Assembly: GCA_900768465.1 (NCBI GenBank)
Contig: CAAGCY010000013.1
Coordinates: 62,001 to 126,000 of the forward strand
Source of the DNA: Alphaproteobacteria bacterium
GTDB taxonomy: Bacteria; Pseudomonadota; Alphaproteobacteria; CAAGCB01; CAG-977
DNA length: 64,000 bases
Direction of reading: 5' to 3'
The position numbers and the translations under genes were made by a program. Of the stretch, positions 43,904 through 52,945 are shown piece by piece; position 1 is the first letter of the stretch; every line of letters begins with the position of its first letter. The notes under the pieces are model-generated. The model was not told the origin of the DNA and did no database searches. It saw only the letters and a program-made list of their open reading frames with translations.

Positions 43904-44637
43904 TAGCGCACGCTTTCAAAATAAAGACCTTGGGCGGGGGCGGTCGGTCCCCCCGCTTTGCGGTCGCGCGCCGCCAACGCGTCGATGACGTTTTGCTTTG
44001 TCCAATGCCCTTCGCCGACCAGCTTTAAAGTGCCGACCATATTGCGGACTTGGTGATGCAGAAACGACCGCGCGCAGACGTGACATTCAATCAAATCGCC
44101 GTTTCGGGTAAAGGACAGCTCGTCCAAAGTGCGGACGGGGGATTTGGCTTGGCACGCCACCGCGCGGAACGTCGTGAAATCGTGCTTGCCCAGCAAAACG
44201 GACGCCGCGTCCTGCATTGCCGCGACATCCAAAGGAACGCCGACCCACCACACGCGGTTTTCATCCAAAGCGGGGCGCGCGCGGCGGTTTAAAATCTTGT
44301 AGATATAAGTGCGCTCCACGGCGGAAAAGCGGGCGTTGAAATCGTCGTCGACAACTTCGGCGGCAATGACGGAAATCGGTTGAGGACGCAAATGCGCGTT
44401 GAACGCCAAGCAAAGCTTGTACGGTTCAAAGACTTTTTCGCTGTCGAAATGCGCGACTTGCCCCAACGCATGAACGCCCGCGTCGGTGCGTCCCGCGCCC
44501 GTTATCGCGGCGGGATGACCCAAAAAACGGACGGCGGCTTTTTCCAATTCCTCTTGAATCGACGGTTCACCCTTTTGAGTTTGCCAGCCAGCGTAAGCCG
44601 TTCCGTCGTATTCGATTGTGATTTTATAGCGGGGCAT
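43900..44637 (-). CDS. truA: tRNA pseudouridine(38-40) synthase TruA
   Basis: 245 residues from MPRYKITIEYDGTAYAGWQ at 44637; an in-frame start 30 bases earlier is not needed. The catalytic Asp is in GAGRTDAGVHALGQ. It modifies the anticodon arm. The start lies inside the end of fmt (14-base overlap). Confidence 0.96.
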   Translation of the reverse strand: MPRYKITIEYDGTAYAGWQTQKGEPSIQEELEKAAVRFLGHPAAITGAGRTDAGVHALGQVAHFDSEKVFEPYKLCLAFNAHLRPQPISVIAAEVVDDDFNARFSAVERTYIYKILNRRARPALDENRVWWVGVPLDVAAMQDAASVLLGKHDFTTFRAVACQAKSPVRTLDELSFTRNGDLIECHVCARSFLHHQVRNMVGTLKLVGEGHWTKQNVIDALAARDRKAGGPTAPAQGLYFESVRY

Positions 44638-45550
44638 TGCCGACGACCGCCCCTTGCGGCAAGTCAAACCCGCGCAGGAATTCGTCGGCGGGCAAAGGTT
44701 TCTTGCCGTCGCGGCGCAGGACGTTCAGCTTCAGCCCGCCCGTTTTGCACGCAATCGTCAAATCGGCGCAAACCGTTCCCGCGGGAACGGCGCTGTCCAA
44801 TTCGACGGGGTCGGCGTCCAAAATCGAAATCCGTTCGCCGTTAAAGTAAAACCATGCTCCGGGCCACGGCAACAGCCCGCGGATGATGCAGTCCAGTTCT
44901 TCGGCGGGAACGTCAAAAGAAATATTGCCTTCTTCTTTTGCGACTTTGGGGGCAAGCAAAACACCGTCTTCGGGCTGTTTTCGGGGGATAAGCCTGCCTT
45001 GTTCCAACAGCTCCAAGCCTTCCAGCAACGCTTCGCCGCCCAAGACCGCCATTTTGTCGAAAACGGTTTCCGACGTGTCTTTTTTGCCAATCGGCAGCTT
45101 TTTGACCAGCAGCATGTCGCCCGTGTCCATGCCGACATCCATTTGCATCAAAGTCACGCCCGTTTCCGCGTCCCCCGCCATAATCGCGCGCTGAATGGGG
45201 GCGGCTCCGCGCCAGCGCGGCAGCAAAGACCCGTGAATGTTCACGCACCCGTACTTAAACGCGTTCAGGCACGCTTTCGGCAACAGCAATCCGTACGCCG
45301 CGACGACCGCGATATCGGCGTCAAGAGCGGCGAAAGCGTCCTTTTCTTCCTGCGGTTTAAAGGTCGGCGGACAGCGCACGGGGATTCCGTGTTCCTCGGC
45401 ATACTGCTGAACGGGCGACGGGGTCAGTTTGTGTCCGCGTCCGCTGGGGCGCGGCGGCTGAGTGTACACGCACACGACATCGTGTTTGGAATGCAGAGCT
45501 TTCAACGCTTCCAACGCAAAGTCGGGCGTTCCCATAAAAACGGCTTTCAT
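44624..45550 (-). CDS. fmt: Methionyl-tRNA formyltransferase
   Basis: 308 residues. It starts MKAVFMGTPDFALEAL and has NIHGSLLPRWRGAAPIQRAI with the catalytic Asn-His pair. It formylates initiator Met-tRNA. def-fmt linkage is conserved; here one membrane-protein gene separates the two. It overlaps both neighbours. Confidence 0.97.
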   Translation of the reverse strand: MKAVFMGTPDFALEALKALHSKHDVVCVYTQPPRPSGRGHKLTPSPVQQYAEEHGIPVRCPPTFKPQEEKDAFAALDADIAVVAAYGLLLPKACLNAFKYGCVNIHGSLLPRWRGAAPIQRAIMAGDAETGVTLMQMDVGMDTGDMLLVKKLPIGKKDTSETVFDKMAVLGGEALLEGLELLEQGRLIPRKQPEDGVLLAPKVAKEEGNISFDVPAEELDCIIRGLLPWPGAWFYFNGERISILDADPVELDSAVPAGTVCADLTIACKTGGLKLNVLRRDGKKPLPADEFLRGFDLPQGAVVGNAPL

Positions 45551-46983
45551 AACGGCTCCTTGGTTGTTGTTTCAACGGTTAATCCCGCCAACATATTGAT
45601 AACGGATGACATTTCCGCCGTGGCGGGGTGTTTGGGCAGATTTTGAGGTAATGCGGCGGCTTTCAGCGGCGATTGCAGATAATCGTCGGAAAACCACAAA
45701 AACATCGGAACTTGATTGACTTCGGGATCGTCGTCGGAACGGGAAAACGAATTTATCGGATTCGTTCCGTGATCGGAAAAATACAAAACGGCAATATTTT
45801 GGCGAGAAGCTTGCGTTTGCTCCAAAATTCGCGCCAAAACGGTGTTGGTGTAACGCGCCGACGCCGAATACTGTTCCGGAAACAGCGTTTCCGTTGCGTT
45901 CGGATAACGTTTTGAAAACGGAAAATGCGATCCGAATAAATGCAGAAAAATCAATTTCTTGTCAGCTTTGTCGTTTAACGCCGATTTCAGTGGTTCTATT
46001 AGAATTTCGTCGAATTGCGAACTGGCGTATTCAAACAAATCCGTACGCATCGAAAAATTGTAGTACCGGCGAATGTCAAAATTTCGCGTCACCGCGCAGA
46101 TGATATCGTCCACTTTACTGCTTTTGAATTGATTGGACAGCCAAAACGTTTTAATCCCCGCTTTTTTATAAGCGGATACCAGCCCGAGGTCGTCTGGCAT
46201 CAAAATATCTTTCACAATTATCGCCGTGGACGCGATTTTCGAATATGCGTCATTGATGAAAACGGGCGCGTTTTTCAAAAAAGCGGTCTTTTGCTTGAAA
46301 TCATCCAGATTTTCATTGAACACGCGCCTGTTTTCCGATTCACCGATGACAACGACGACCGTTCGGGGTGTTTGCGGATATTTATCGGTAACAAAGGCGG
46401 TTTTTTCGTTTTTTGTCACATCATCGATTTTGGCTTTGAGCTTGGCGTACAAGACCCAGGATTTGCGCCCCGTGTCAATCAAGTTGGCATCCGCCCGCGT
46501 AATGAAAGCAAACACCGCAAACACGGCGAACAAAAACAAAGCGGTTGCGCGGTCGGTTTTCGACAGGGCTTTTTCGGATTTAACCGACGAAAGCAATCGG
46601 GCGTACACCAGCCAATACAGCGGAACAACACCGTAAAACCACAAAGGAACGGCTTGCCAAAAAGCGATAAAATCACGCAAAGTCGTGTCAAAAACGACCA
46701 AGAACAGTCCTTCGTAGGGCAAAGTTCGGGTCAAAACGAACGTTCCCAGATACACAAACGCAAACAGCCAGTATATAAACGACAGCGCGAAAACGGCGGG
46801 TTTGAAAAAACGGCTGAACAGCTGTGACCAATAATAGCCCGTGCCGACTAACGCCGCAACAGCGGTCGAAGCCCATCGCGCCATATACAACAGCGTGCCG
46901 TCGTTCAGCGGATCGGTTTTAAGCCGCAAAACCGTTGTCGTCAATACGGGAATCAGATAAAGGATTATCAGCCGCCACGCCAA
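45547..46983 (-). CDS. Phosphoethanolamine-transferase-like membrane protein (sulfatase superfamily)
   Basis: 478 residues. Five hydrophobic N-terminal segments (about 1-165) precede a periplasmic sulfatase-type domain. Seen motifs: VVVIGESENRR (nucleophile region), HLFGSHFPFSKRYP (metal or substrate His), and LYFSDHGTNP (metal-binding Asp-His). This is the EptA/CptA layout, enzymes that add phosphoethanolamine to lipid A or core. Residues after GES differ from the usual GET-x-R or GEST patterns, so activity should not be assumed. It overlaps fmt by 4 bases and begins 2 bases after def. Confidence 0.8.
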   Translation of the reverse strand: MAWRLIILYLIPVLTTTVLRLKTDPLNDGTLLYMARWASTAVAALVGTGYYWSQLFSRFFKPAVFALSFIYWLFAFVYLGTFVLTRTLPYEGLFLVVFDTTLRDFIAFWQAVPLWFYGVVPLYWLVYARLLSSVKSEKALSKTDRATALFLFAVFAVFAFITRADANLIDTGRKSWVLYAKLKAKIDDVTKNEKTAFVTDKYPQTPRTVVVVIGESENRRVFNENLDDFKQKTAFLKNAPVFINDAYSKIASTAIIVKDILMPDDLGLVSAYKKAGIKTFWLSNQFKSSKVDDIICAVTRNFDIRRYYNFSMRTDLFEYASSQFDEILIEPLKSALNDKADKKLIFLHLFGSHFPFSKRYPNATETLFPEQYSASARYTNTVLARILEQTQASRQNIAVLYFSDHGTNPINSFSRSDDDPEVNQVPMFLWFSDDYLQSPLKAAALPQNLPKHPATAEMSSVINMLAGLTVETTTKEPL

Positions 46984-46985
46984 AT

Positions 46986-47537
46986 TTATTCGTCCTCTTT
47001 GCCGTGCTTTGCGCTGTCCTGTTTCCAGCGGCGTTCCTTTTCCACGCGGCGCACAATCATATCGCGTTTGACTTTGGACAAATGGTCAATAAACAGCTTG
47101 CCGTCCAGATGTTCCAATTCGTGCTGAATACAGATTGCCAGCAGTCCGTCGGCGGAAAGCGTTTGCTCTTTGCCGTTTTCGTCGGTGTAGCGAGCGACGA
47201 CGGTTTTATAGCGTTCGACTTCGGCATATTGTTCGGGGACGGACAGGCAGCCTTCGTCGTGCATGACCGTTTCGTCGGAATGGGACACGATGACGGGGTT
47301 AATCATCTTGTAGGGGTGTTTGGGCGCGTTTTCGGGCGACACGTCAATCACGACCATGCGCTTCAACAGACCGACCTGCGGCGCGGCAAGCCCGACGCCG
47401 GGGGCTTCGTACATGGTTTCCAGCATATCGTCCAGCGTTTTGCGCAAAGCGTCGTCGATTTTTTCAACCTTTTCGGATTTGCGCTTCAACAGCGGATTCG
47501 GCACGGTCAAAATTTCAAGCAAAGCCATTTCGTTCAT
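46986..47537 (-). CDS. def: Peptide deformylase
   Basis: 183 residues with all three motifs: GVGLAAPQ, EGCLS and HELEH, which bind the metal and catalyse removal of the N-formyl group. The start may be MNEM or the Met three codons later. The C-terminal 20 residues are charged. First gene of the def to truA operon. Confidence 0.97.
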   Translation of the reverse strand: MNEMALLEILTVPNPLLKRKSEKVEKIDDALRKTLDDMLETMYEAPGVGLAAPQVGLLKRMVVIDVSPENAPKHPYKMINPVIVSHSDETVMHDEGCLSVPEQYAEVERYKTVVARYTDENGKEQTLSADGLLAICIQHELEHLDGKLFIDHLSKVKRDMIVRRVEKERRWKQDSAKHGKEDE

Positions 47538-47690
47538 CCTTTTGAAAACGGGAGTTTCCTTATTTCTTAGGGGCTAACCGCCGCCGCGTCAAATATTTTT
47601 ACATTAAAGTGTCAAAAAAAGCTGTTTCTTTGTGCTTTTTGCGTTATAACAGTCCCCAAAAGTTCCATTCAAGACCTTAAGGTGAATCTT

Positions 47691-50315
47691 ATGATGAAAT
47701 CCAGTGAAATCAGACGGACGTTTCTTGACTATTTCAAAAAGAACGGTCATACGGTCGTGCCGTCCAGCTCTTTGGTGCCGCACAACGACCCGACATTGAT
47801 GTTTACGAATTCGGGCATGGTGCAGTTCAAAAATATCTTTACGGGCATGGAAAAACGCCCGTACGTCCGCGCCACGTCCGACCAGAAATGCGTCCGCGCC
47901 GGCGGCAAGCACAACGATTTGGACAACGTCGGCTATACCGTGCGCCACCACACGTTCTTTGAAATGCTGGGGAACTGGAGCTTCGGCGATTACTTTAAGG
48001 AAGAAGCCATTTCCTACGCGTGGGAGGTCGTAACCAAAGAATTCGGTCTGCCCAAGGAAAAATTGACCGCCACCGTCTATCACAACGACGATGCGGCATA
48101 CAATCTGTGGAAAAAAATCGCGGGACTGCCCGACGAACGCATCATCCGCATTCCGACAAAGGACAATTTCTGGATGATGGGCGACACGGGACCGTGCGGT
48201 CCTTGTTCGGAAATCTTTTATGACCACGGCGAACACATCCAAGGCGGTCCTCCGGGGTCGCCCGACGAAGACGGCGACCGTTTCGTGGAAATCTGGAACT
48301 TGGTTTTCATGCAAAACGAAATGTTGCCCGACGGCACGCTGACGAACCTGCCCCACCCCTGTATCGACACGGGCATGGGGTTGGAACGCATGGCGGCGGT
48401 TTTGATGGGAACGAACGACAACTATGAAACCGACATTCTGAAAGGCTTGATTCTGGCGGCGGCGGGAACGGCGGGCGTCGAACCCTACGGCGAATTCAAG
48501 ATGTCCCTGCGCATCATCGCCGACCACTTGCGTTCTTCAAGCTTTTTGATTGCCGACGGCGTTCTGCCGTCCAACGAAGGACGCGGCTACGTTTTGCGCC
48601 GCATTATGCGCCGCGCCATGCGTCACGCCCACATGATGGGATGCAAAGATCCCTTGATGTGGCAGCTGGTTCCCGCTTTGGTGCGCCTGATGGGCGACGC
48701 GTTCCCCGAACTGGTACGCGCCGAACCGCTGATTGTCGAAACTCTGCGGCTGGAGGAAACGCGCTTCAAGGAAACTCTGGGGCGCGGATTGAAGCTGTTG
48801 GATGCCGAAACGGCAAAGCTGGGCGACGGCGGCGTTTTGTCGGGCGATGTCGCTTTCAGACTGTACGACACTTACGGTTTTCCGTTGGATTTGACGCAAG
48901 ATGCCTTGCGTTCGCGCAACATGACGGTTGACGCGGCGGGATTCGACGCGGCGATGGAACGCCAAAAAGCCGAAGCCCGCAAAGCGTGGGCGGGTTCGGG
49001 CGAAACCGCGACCGACGCCGTTTGGTTCGAGGTCAAGGAAAAAGTCGGCGCGACCGAATTTTTGGGCTATGAAACCACCGAAGCCGAAGGACAGGTTGTC
49101 GCTTTGGTCGCGGACGGCAAACACATCGACACCGCCGGAAAAGGGCAAAAGGTCGCCGTCATCACGAACCAGACGCCGTTTTACGGCGAATCGGGCGGTC
49201 AAGTCGGCGATACGGGCGCGATGACGGGGGCGAACGGCTTGAAACTCACCGTTTCCGATACGCAAAAGAAAGCGAACGGCTTGTTCATTCACTTCGGCAC
49301 GGTTGACGAGGGAAGCTTGAAAATCGGCGACACCGTTTTGATGACGGTCGACGCGGAACGCCGCAAAGCCACCGCGCGCCACCATTCGGTGACCCACTTG
49401 CTCCAAGCGGCTTTGCGCAAGACTTTGGGCGACCACGTTACACAAAAGGGGTCGTCCGTCGCCCCGACGGGCATGCGTTTCGACTTTTCCCAGCCGCGTC
49501 CCATTACGGCGGAGGAATTGCGTACCGTCGAACGCGAAGTCAACGCGAACATTTTGAAAAATCTGCCCGTTACGACCCGCATTATGACGCCCGACGCCGC
49601 GATTAAAGAAGGCGCGATGGCTCTGTTCGGCGAAAAATACGGCGATGAAGTGCGCGTCGTGTCCATGGGCGGCGACGGTGAAACGGTATCCGTCGAACTG
49701 TGCGGCGGAACGCACGTCAAACGCACGGGCGACATCGGCTCTTTCCGCATTTTGAGCGAAAGCTCTTTGGCGGCGGGCGTGCGCCGTATCGAAGCGGTCA
49801 CGGGATTTGCGGCGCTGGATTACGCGCATGAACACGACGATTTGCTGAATCAAGCGGCGGCGGCGCTGAAAGCCGCGCCCGCGGATTTGCCTTTGCGTGT
49901 TCAGGCGTTGCTGGACGAACGCAAAAAGCTGGAACGCGAACTGTCCGATATGCGCAAAAAGCTGGCGTCCGGCGGTTCGGCGGGCGAAGTCAAAACAATC
50001 AACGGCGTTTCTTTTGTCGGCAAGACTTTGACCGACGTTCCGCCCAAGGAATTAAAGGGTATGGCGGACGAACTGAAAAAGCAAATCGGTTCGGGCGTTG
50101 TGGCTTTGGTTTGCGCGACGGACGGCAAAGTGTCCATTGTCGCGGCGGTAACGGACGACTTGACGAACAAAATCAGCGCGGTCGATTTGGTGCGCGCGGC
50201 AAGCGCGGCAACCGACGGCAAAGGCGGCGGCGGCCGTCCCGACATGGCGCAGGCGGGCGGGTCGGACACGTCGAAAATCGCGGACGCTTTGACGGCGATT
50301 GAAAAATGTTTGTAA
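47691..50315 (+). CDS. alaS: Alanyl-tRNA synthetase
   Basis: 874 residues from the ATG at 47691, placed by AAGG about 8 bases upstream. The class II catalytic core begins EIRRTFLDYFKKNGHTVVPSSSL. The editing domain has RHHSVTHLLQAAL and the zinc-site ELCGGTH. The C-terminal oligomerisation region ends with the glycine-rich GGGRPDMAQAGG motif. Its end overlaps alr by 10 bases; the use of alanine by both products makes the linkage noteworthy. Confidence 0.97.
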   Translation: MMKSSEIRRTFLDYFKKNGHTVVPSSSLVPHNDPTLMFTNSGMVQFKNIFTGMEKRPYVRATSDQKCVRAGGKHNDLDNVGYTVRHHTFFEMLGNWSFGDYFKEEAISYAWEVVTKEFGLPKEKLTATVYHNDDAAYNLWKKIAGLPDERIIRIPTKDNFWMMGDTGPCGPCSEIFYDHGEHIQGGPPGSPDEDGDRFVEIWNLVFMQNEMLPDGTLTNLPHPCIDTGMGLERMAAVLMGTNDNYETDILKGLILAAAGTAGVEPYGEFKMSLRIIADHLRSSSFLIADGVLPSNEGRGYVLRRIMRRAMRHAHMMGCKDPLMWQLVPALVRLMGDAFPELVRAEPLIVETLRLEETRFKETLGRGLKLLDAETAKLGDGGVLSGDVAFRLYDTYGFPLDLTQDALRSRNMTVDAAGFDAAMERQKAEARKAWAGSGETATDAVWFEVKEKVGATEFLGYETTEAEGQVVALVADGKHIDTAGKGQKVAVITNQTPFYGESGGQVGDTGAMTGANGLKLTVSDTQKKANGLFIHFGTVDEGSLKIGDTVLMTVDAERRKATARHHSVTHLLQAALRKTLGDHVTQKGSSVAPTGMRFDFSQPRPITAEELRTVEREVNANILKNLPVTTRIMTPDAAIKEGAMALFGEKYGDEVRVVSMGGDGETVSVELCGGTHVKRTGDIGSFRILSESSLAAGVRRIEAVTGFAALDYAHEHDDLLNQAAAALKAAPADLPLRVQALLDERKKLERELSDMRKKLASGGSAGEVKTINGVSFVGKTLTDVPPKELKGMADELKKQIGSGVVALVCATDGKVSIVAAVTDDLTNKISAVDLVRAASAATDGKGGGGRPDMAQAGGSDTSKIADALTAIEKCL

Positions 50316-51385
50316 GCCCCGAAACCGCAGGAGCCTTTTTAACGATTGACTTGAAAGCGATTGCCGAAAACCGGCGGTCGCTTCAAGCGCGTTTAAGAAA
50401 CACCGTTTGCGGCGCGGTTTTGAAAGCGAACGCTTACGGGCTGGGCGCGGACGAAATCGGCGCGGCTTTGTACGAATCGGGCTGTTCCGTGTTCTTTACC
50501 GCCTATGCGTTTGAAGGCGCGGCTTTACGTCCGTTCGTCGGCGATTCCGACATTTATCTGCTGCATGGTGCGTGGCGGGGAACAGAGGAGTTTTGTCTGC
50601 AAAACCGCTTGACGCCCGTTTTGGGAACGCCCGAACAAATCGCGGATTGGGACGCTTTTGCCGCGAAAAAGGGCGAAGTTTTAACCGTCGGCATTCATGT
50701 CGACACGGGGATGACGCGCTTCGGACTGACGGCGCGAAATGTTGACGATTTTTGCCAAAATCCGCCGAAACACTTGCGTTTCAAGCTAATTGTCAGCCAT
50801 TTGGCGTGCGCGGACGACCCCGAAAACGCCAAAAACGAGCAGCAGCTGGCGGCATTTGACGCGGCTGCGGCGAAAATCGAACAAGCGTTGGGGTATACGG
50901 TTTTGAAAAGCCTGTCCGCCACGGACGGCAGCCGATTGACCGATACGCGTTATCACAAGGACATCGCCCGCCCCGGAATCGCGCTGTACGACAACGCGGT
51001 GCGGTTGGACGCGCGCATTTTGCAGGTTGCGCAAGCGCAGGCGGGACAGACGGTCGGCTACGGCGCGGCGTATGTTGTCGATAAACCGCGCCGATTCATC
51101 ACTTTGGGCATCGGATACGCGGACGGGTTTTCCCGCGCGCTGTTCCAAAAGGCGAGCGTCGCCGTCGGCGGCTTTAAATGCCCCGTCGTCGGCAAAGTGT
51201 CCATGGATTTAATCGTCGCGGACGCAACCGCCGTTCCCGAATCCGTTTTGGCGAAAGCCGAAACCGCCGAAATCTTCGGCGATACGATTTCTTTGAAAGA
51301 ATTTGCCGCCAGCGCGGGAACAATCGACTATGAAATGCTGACCAACCTCGGCAACCGTTTCTGCCGTTTTTACAAAAAGGGATAA
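50306..51385 (+). CDS. alr: Alanine racemase
   Basis: 359 residues. The PLP lysine is Lys40 in VLKANAYGLG, and the second catalytic base is the Tyr of IGYADGFSRAL. It supplies D-alanine for peptidoglycan. The gene starts inside the alaS end and is 2 bases from mlaE, so it is in one operon with alaS, mlaEF and radA. Confidence 0.96.
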   Translation: MFVSPETAGAFLTIDLKAIAENRRSLQARLRNTVCGAVLKANAYGLGADEIGAALYESGCSVFFTAYAFEGAALRPFVGDSDIYLLHGAWRGTEEFCLQNRLTPVLGTPEQIADWDAFAAKKGEVLTVGIHVDTGMTRFGLTARNVDDFCQNPPKHLRFKLIVSHLACADDPENAKNEQQLAAFDAAAAKIEQALGYTVLKSLSATDGSRLTDTRYHKDIARPGIALYDNAVRLDARILQVAQAQAGQTVGYGAAYVVDKPRRFITLGIGYADGFSRALFQKASVAVGGFKCPVVGKVSMDLIVADATAVPESVLAKAETAEIFGDTISLKEFAASAGTIDYEMLTNLGNRFCRFYKKG

Positions 51386-51387
51386 TC

Positions 51388-52161
51388 ATGAATATTTTTG
51401 CCCCCGTCGGACGTGTTTTCATCGCTTTTCTGGAATCAACGGGCAGACTGGCGCGCTTTACGCTGAAAACCGTGTCGCATTGCTTCCGTCCGCCGTTTTA
51501 TTTCCGCGCTTTGGCGGGACAAATGATTGAAATCGGCTTTTATTCCCTGCCCGTCGTCGCTTTGACGACCATGTTTTCGGGCATGGTTATCGCTTTGCAA
51601 AGCTATTCGGGACTGTCCACGCTGTCGTCCGAAGGCGTTGTCGCGTCCGTTGTCGAACTGACGATTACCCGCGAACTGGGTCCCGTCATGGCGGCGCTGA
51701 TGGTTGCGGGACGCGTCGGGGCGGCTATGGCGGCGGAGCTGGGAACGATGCGCGTGACCGAACAAATCGACGCGCTGACAACCCTTTCGACCAATCCGTT
51801 CAAGTATCTGATTGTCCCGCGCGTCTTGGCGGGCGTGCTGATGCTGCCCGTGCTGGTGCTGATCGGCGATATCATCGGGATTTACGGCGGCTGGCTGATT
51901 TGCGTGTACAAGCTGGACTTCAACGGCACGAACTTTTTGCGCAACGTCTGGAATTTCATGCAAGCCATCGACATCTATTCGGGCATGACCAAAGCCGCGG
52001 TGTTCGGCTTTATCGTAACGCTTTTGGGGTGCTACAACGGCTATCATTCCCGCGGCGGGGCGGAAGGCGTCGGCGCGGCGACGACAAACGCGGTGGTCGC
52101 TTCGTCGATTTTGATTCTCATCAGCAACTATTGGCTGACCGAACTGTTTTTCGCAAAATAA
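51388..52161 (+). CDS. mlaE: Phospholipid-transport ABC permease MlaE
   Basis: 257 residues of the MlaE/YrbE family with about five membrane segments and the conserved LTITRELGPVMAALMVAGRVGAAMAAELGTMRVTEQIDAL-type loop (seen here at about 88-130). It forms the inner-membrane channel for retrograde phospholipid transport. mlaF follows; the mce protein MlaD is not adjacent. Confidence 0.95.
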   Translation: MNIFAPVGRVFIAFLESTGRLARFTLKTVSHCFRPPFYFRALAGQMIEIGFYSLPVVALTTMFSGMVIALQSYSGLSTLSSEGVVASVVELTITRELGPVMAALMVAGRVGAAMAAELGTMRVTEQIDALTTLSTNPFKYLIVPRVLAGVLMLPVLVLIGDIIGIYGGWLICVYKLDFNGTNFLRNVWNFMQAIDIYSGMTKAAVFGFIVTLLGCYNGYHSRGGAEGVGAATTNAVVASSILILISNYWLTELFFAK

Positions 52162-52171
52162 GGGGGACGGC

Positions 52172-52945
52172 ATGGATACGTTGTACAAAGTCCGAATGAC
52201 GGACGTGCATAAGGCTTTCGGCAAAAAAGTCGTTCTTGACGGCGTGAATCTGGACGTCAAAAAGGGCGAATCGCTGGTCATTATCGGCGGTTCGGGAACG
52301 GGCAAGTCGGTCACTATCAAGTGTATTCAAGGACTTTTAACCCCCGATTCGGGTTCAATCACGGTTGACGGGCGCGAAATCGTCGGACTGAGCGAACGCG
52401 AAATGGAGCAAATCAACGCGCAAACGGGCATGCTGTTTCAGGGCGCGGCATTGTTCGACAGCTTGAACATTTGGGAAAACGTGGCGTTCGGACTGATTCA
52501 GGGCAAAAAGCTGAAACGCGCGGACGCTAAGGAAATCGCCATCGAAAAATTAAAGCAGGTCGGGCTGTCCCCCGATGTTGCGGGGCTGTATCCCGATGAA
52601 CTGTCGGGCGGTATGAAAAAACGCGTCGGATTGGCGCGCGCGATTGCGTCCAATCCCGAACTGATATTTTTTGACGAACCGACGACGGGGCTTGATCCGA
52701 TTATGTCGGACGTCATTAACGATTTGATTCGCAGCTGTGTTTCGGATTTGGGATCGACATCGATTACGATTACCCATGATATGAGCTCGGTTCGCAAAAT
52801 CGCCGACACCGTCGCCATGCTCTACAAAGGCAAAATCATCTGGCACGGGTCGGTCAAAGACATCGACGATTCCGGCAATCCTTATGTCGATCAATTCATC
52901 AACGGCCGCGCCGACGGTCCTATTCAAATGGAAATCCGTGGTTAA
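52172..52945 (+). CDS. mlaF: Phospholipid-transport ABC ATPase MlaF
   Basis: 257 residues. Walker A GGSGTGKSVT, Q-loop LFQGAALFDSL, signature LSGGMKKRVGLARAI, Walker B LIFFDEPTTGLDP and the switch His in ITHDMSSV are all intact. It powers MlaE. Overlaps the radA start by 8 bases. Confidence 0.95.
   Translation: MDTLYKVRMTDVHKAFGKKVVLDGVNLDVKKGESLVIIGGSGTGKSVTIKCIQGLLTPDSGSITVDGREIVGLSEREMEQINAQTGMLFQGAALFDSLNIWENVAFGLIQGKKLKRADAKEIAIEKLKQVGLSPDVAGLYPDELSGGMKKRVGLARAIASNPELIFFDEPTTGLDPIMSDVINDLIRSCVSDLGSTSITITHDMSSVRKIADTVAMLYKGKIIWHGSVKDIDDSGNPYVDQFINGRADGPIQMEIRG

Noticed and set aside
48537..49853. 438-codon antisense frame over alaS
   Set aside because: Arginine/glutamine-rich shadow frame typical of the complement of this organism's coding DNA.
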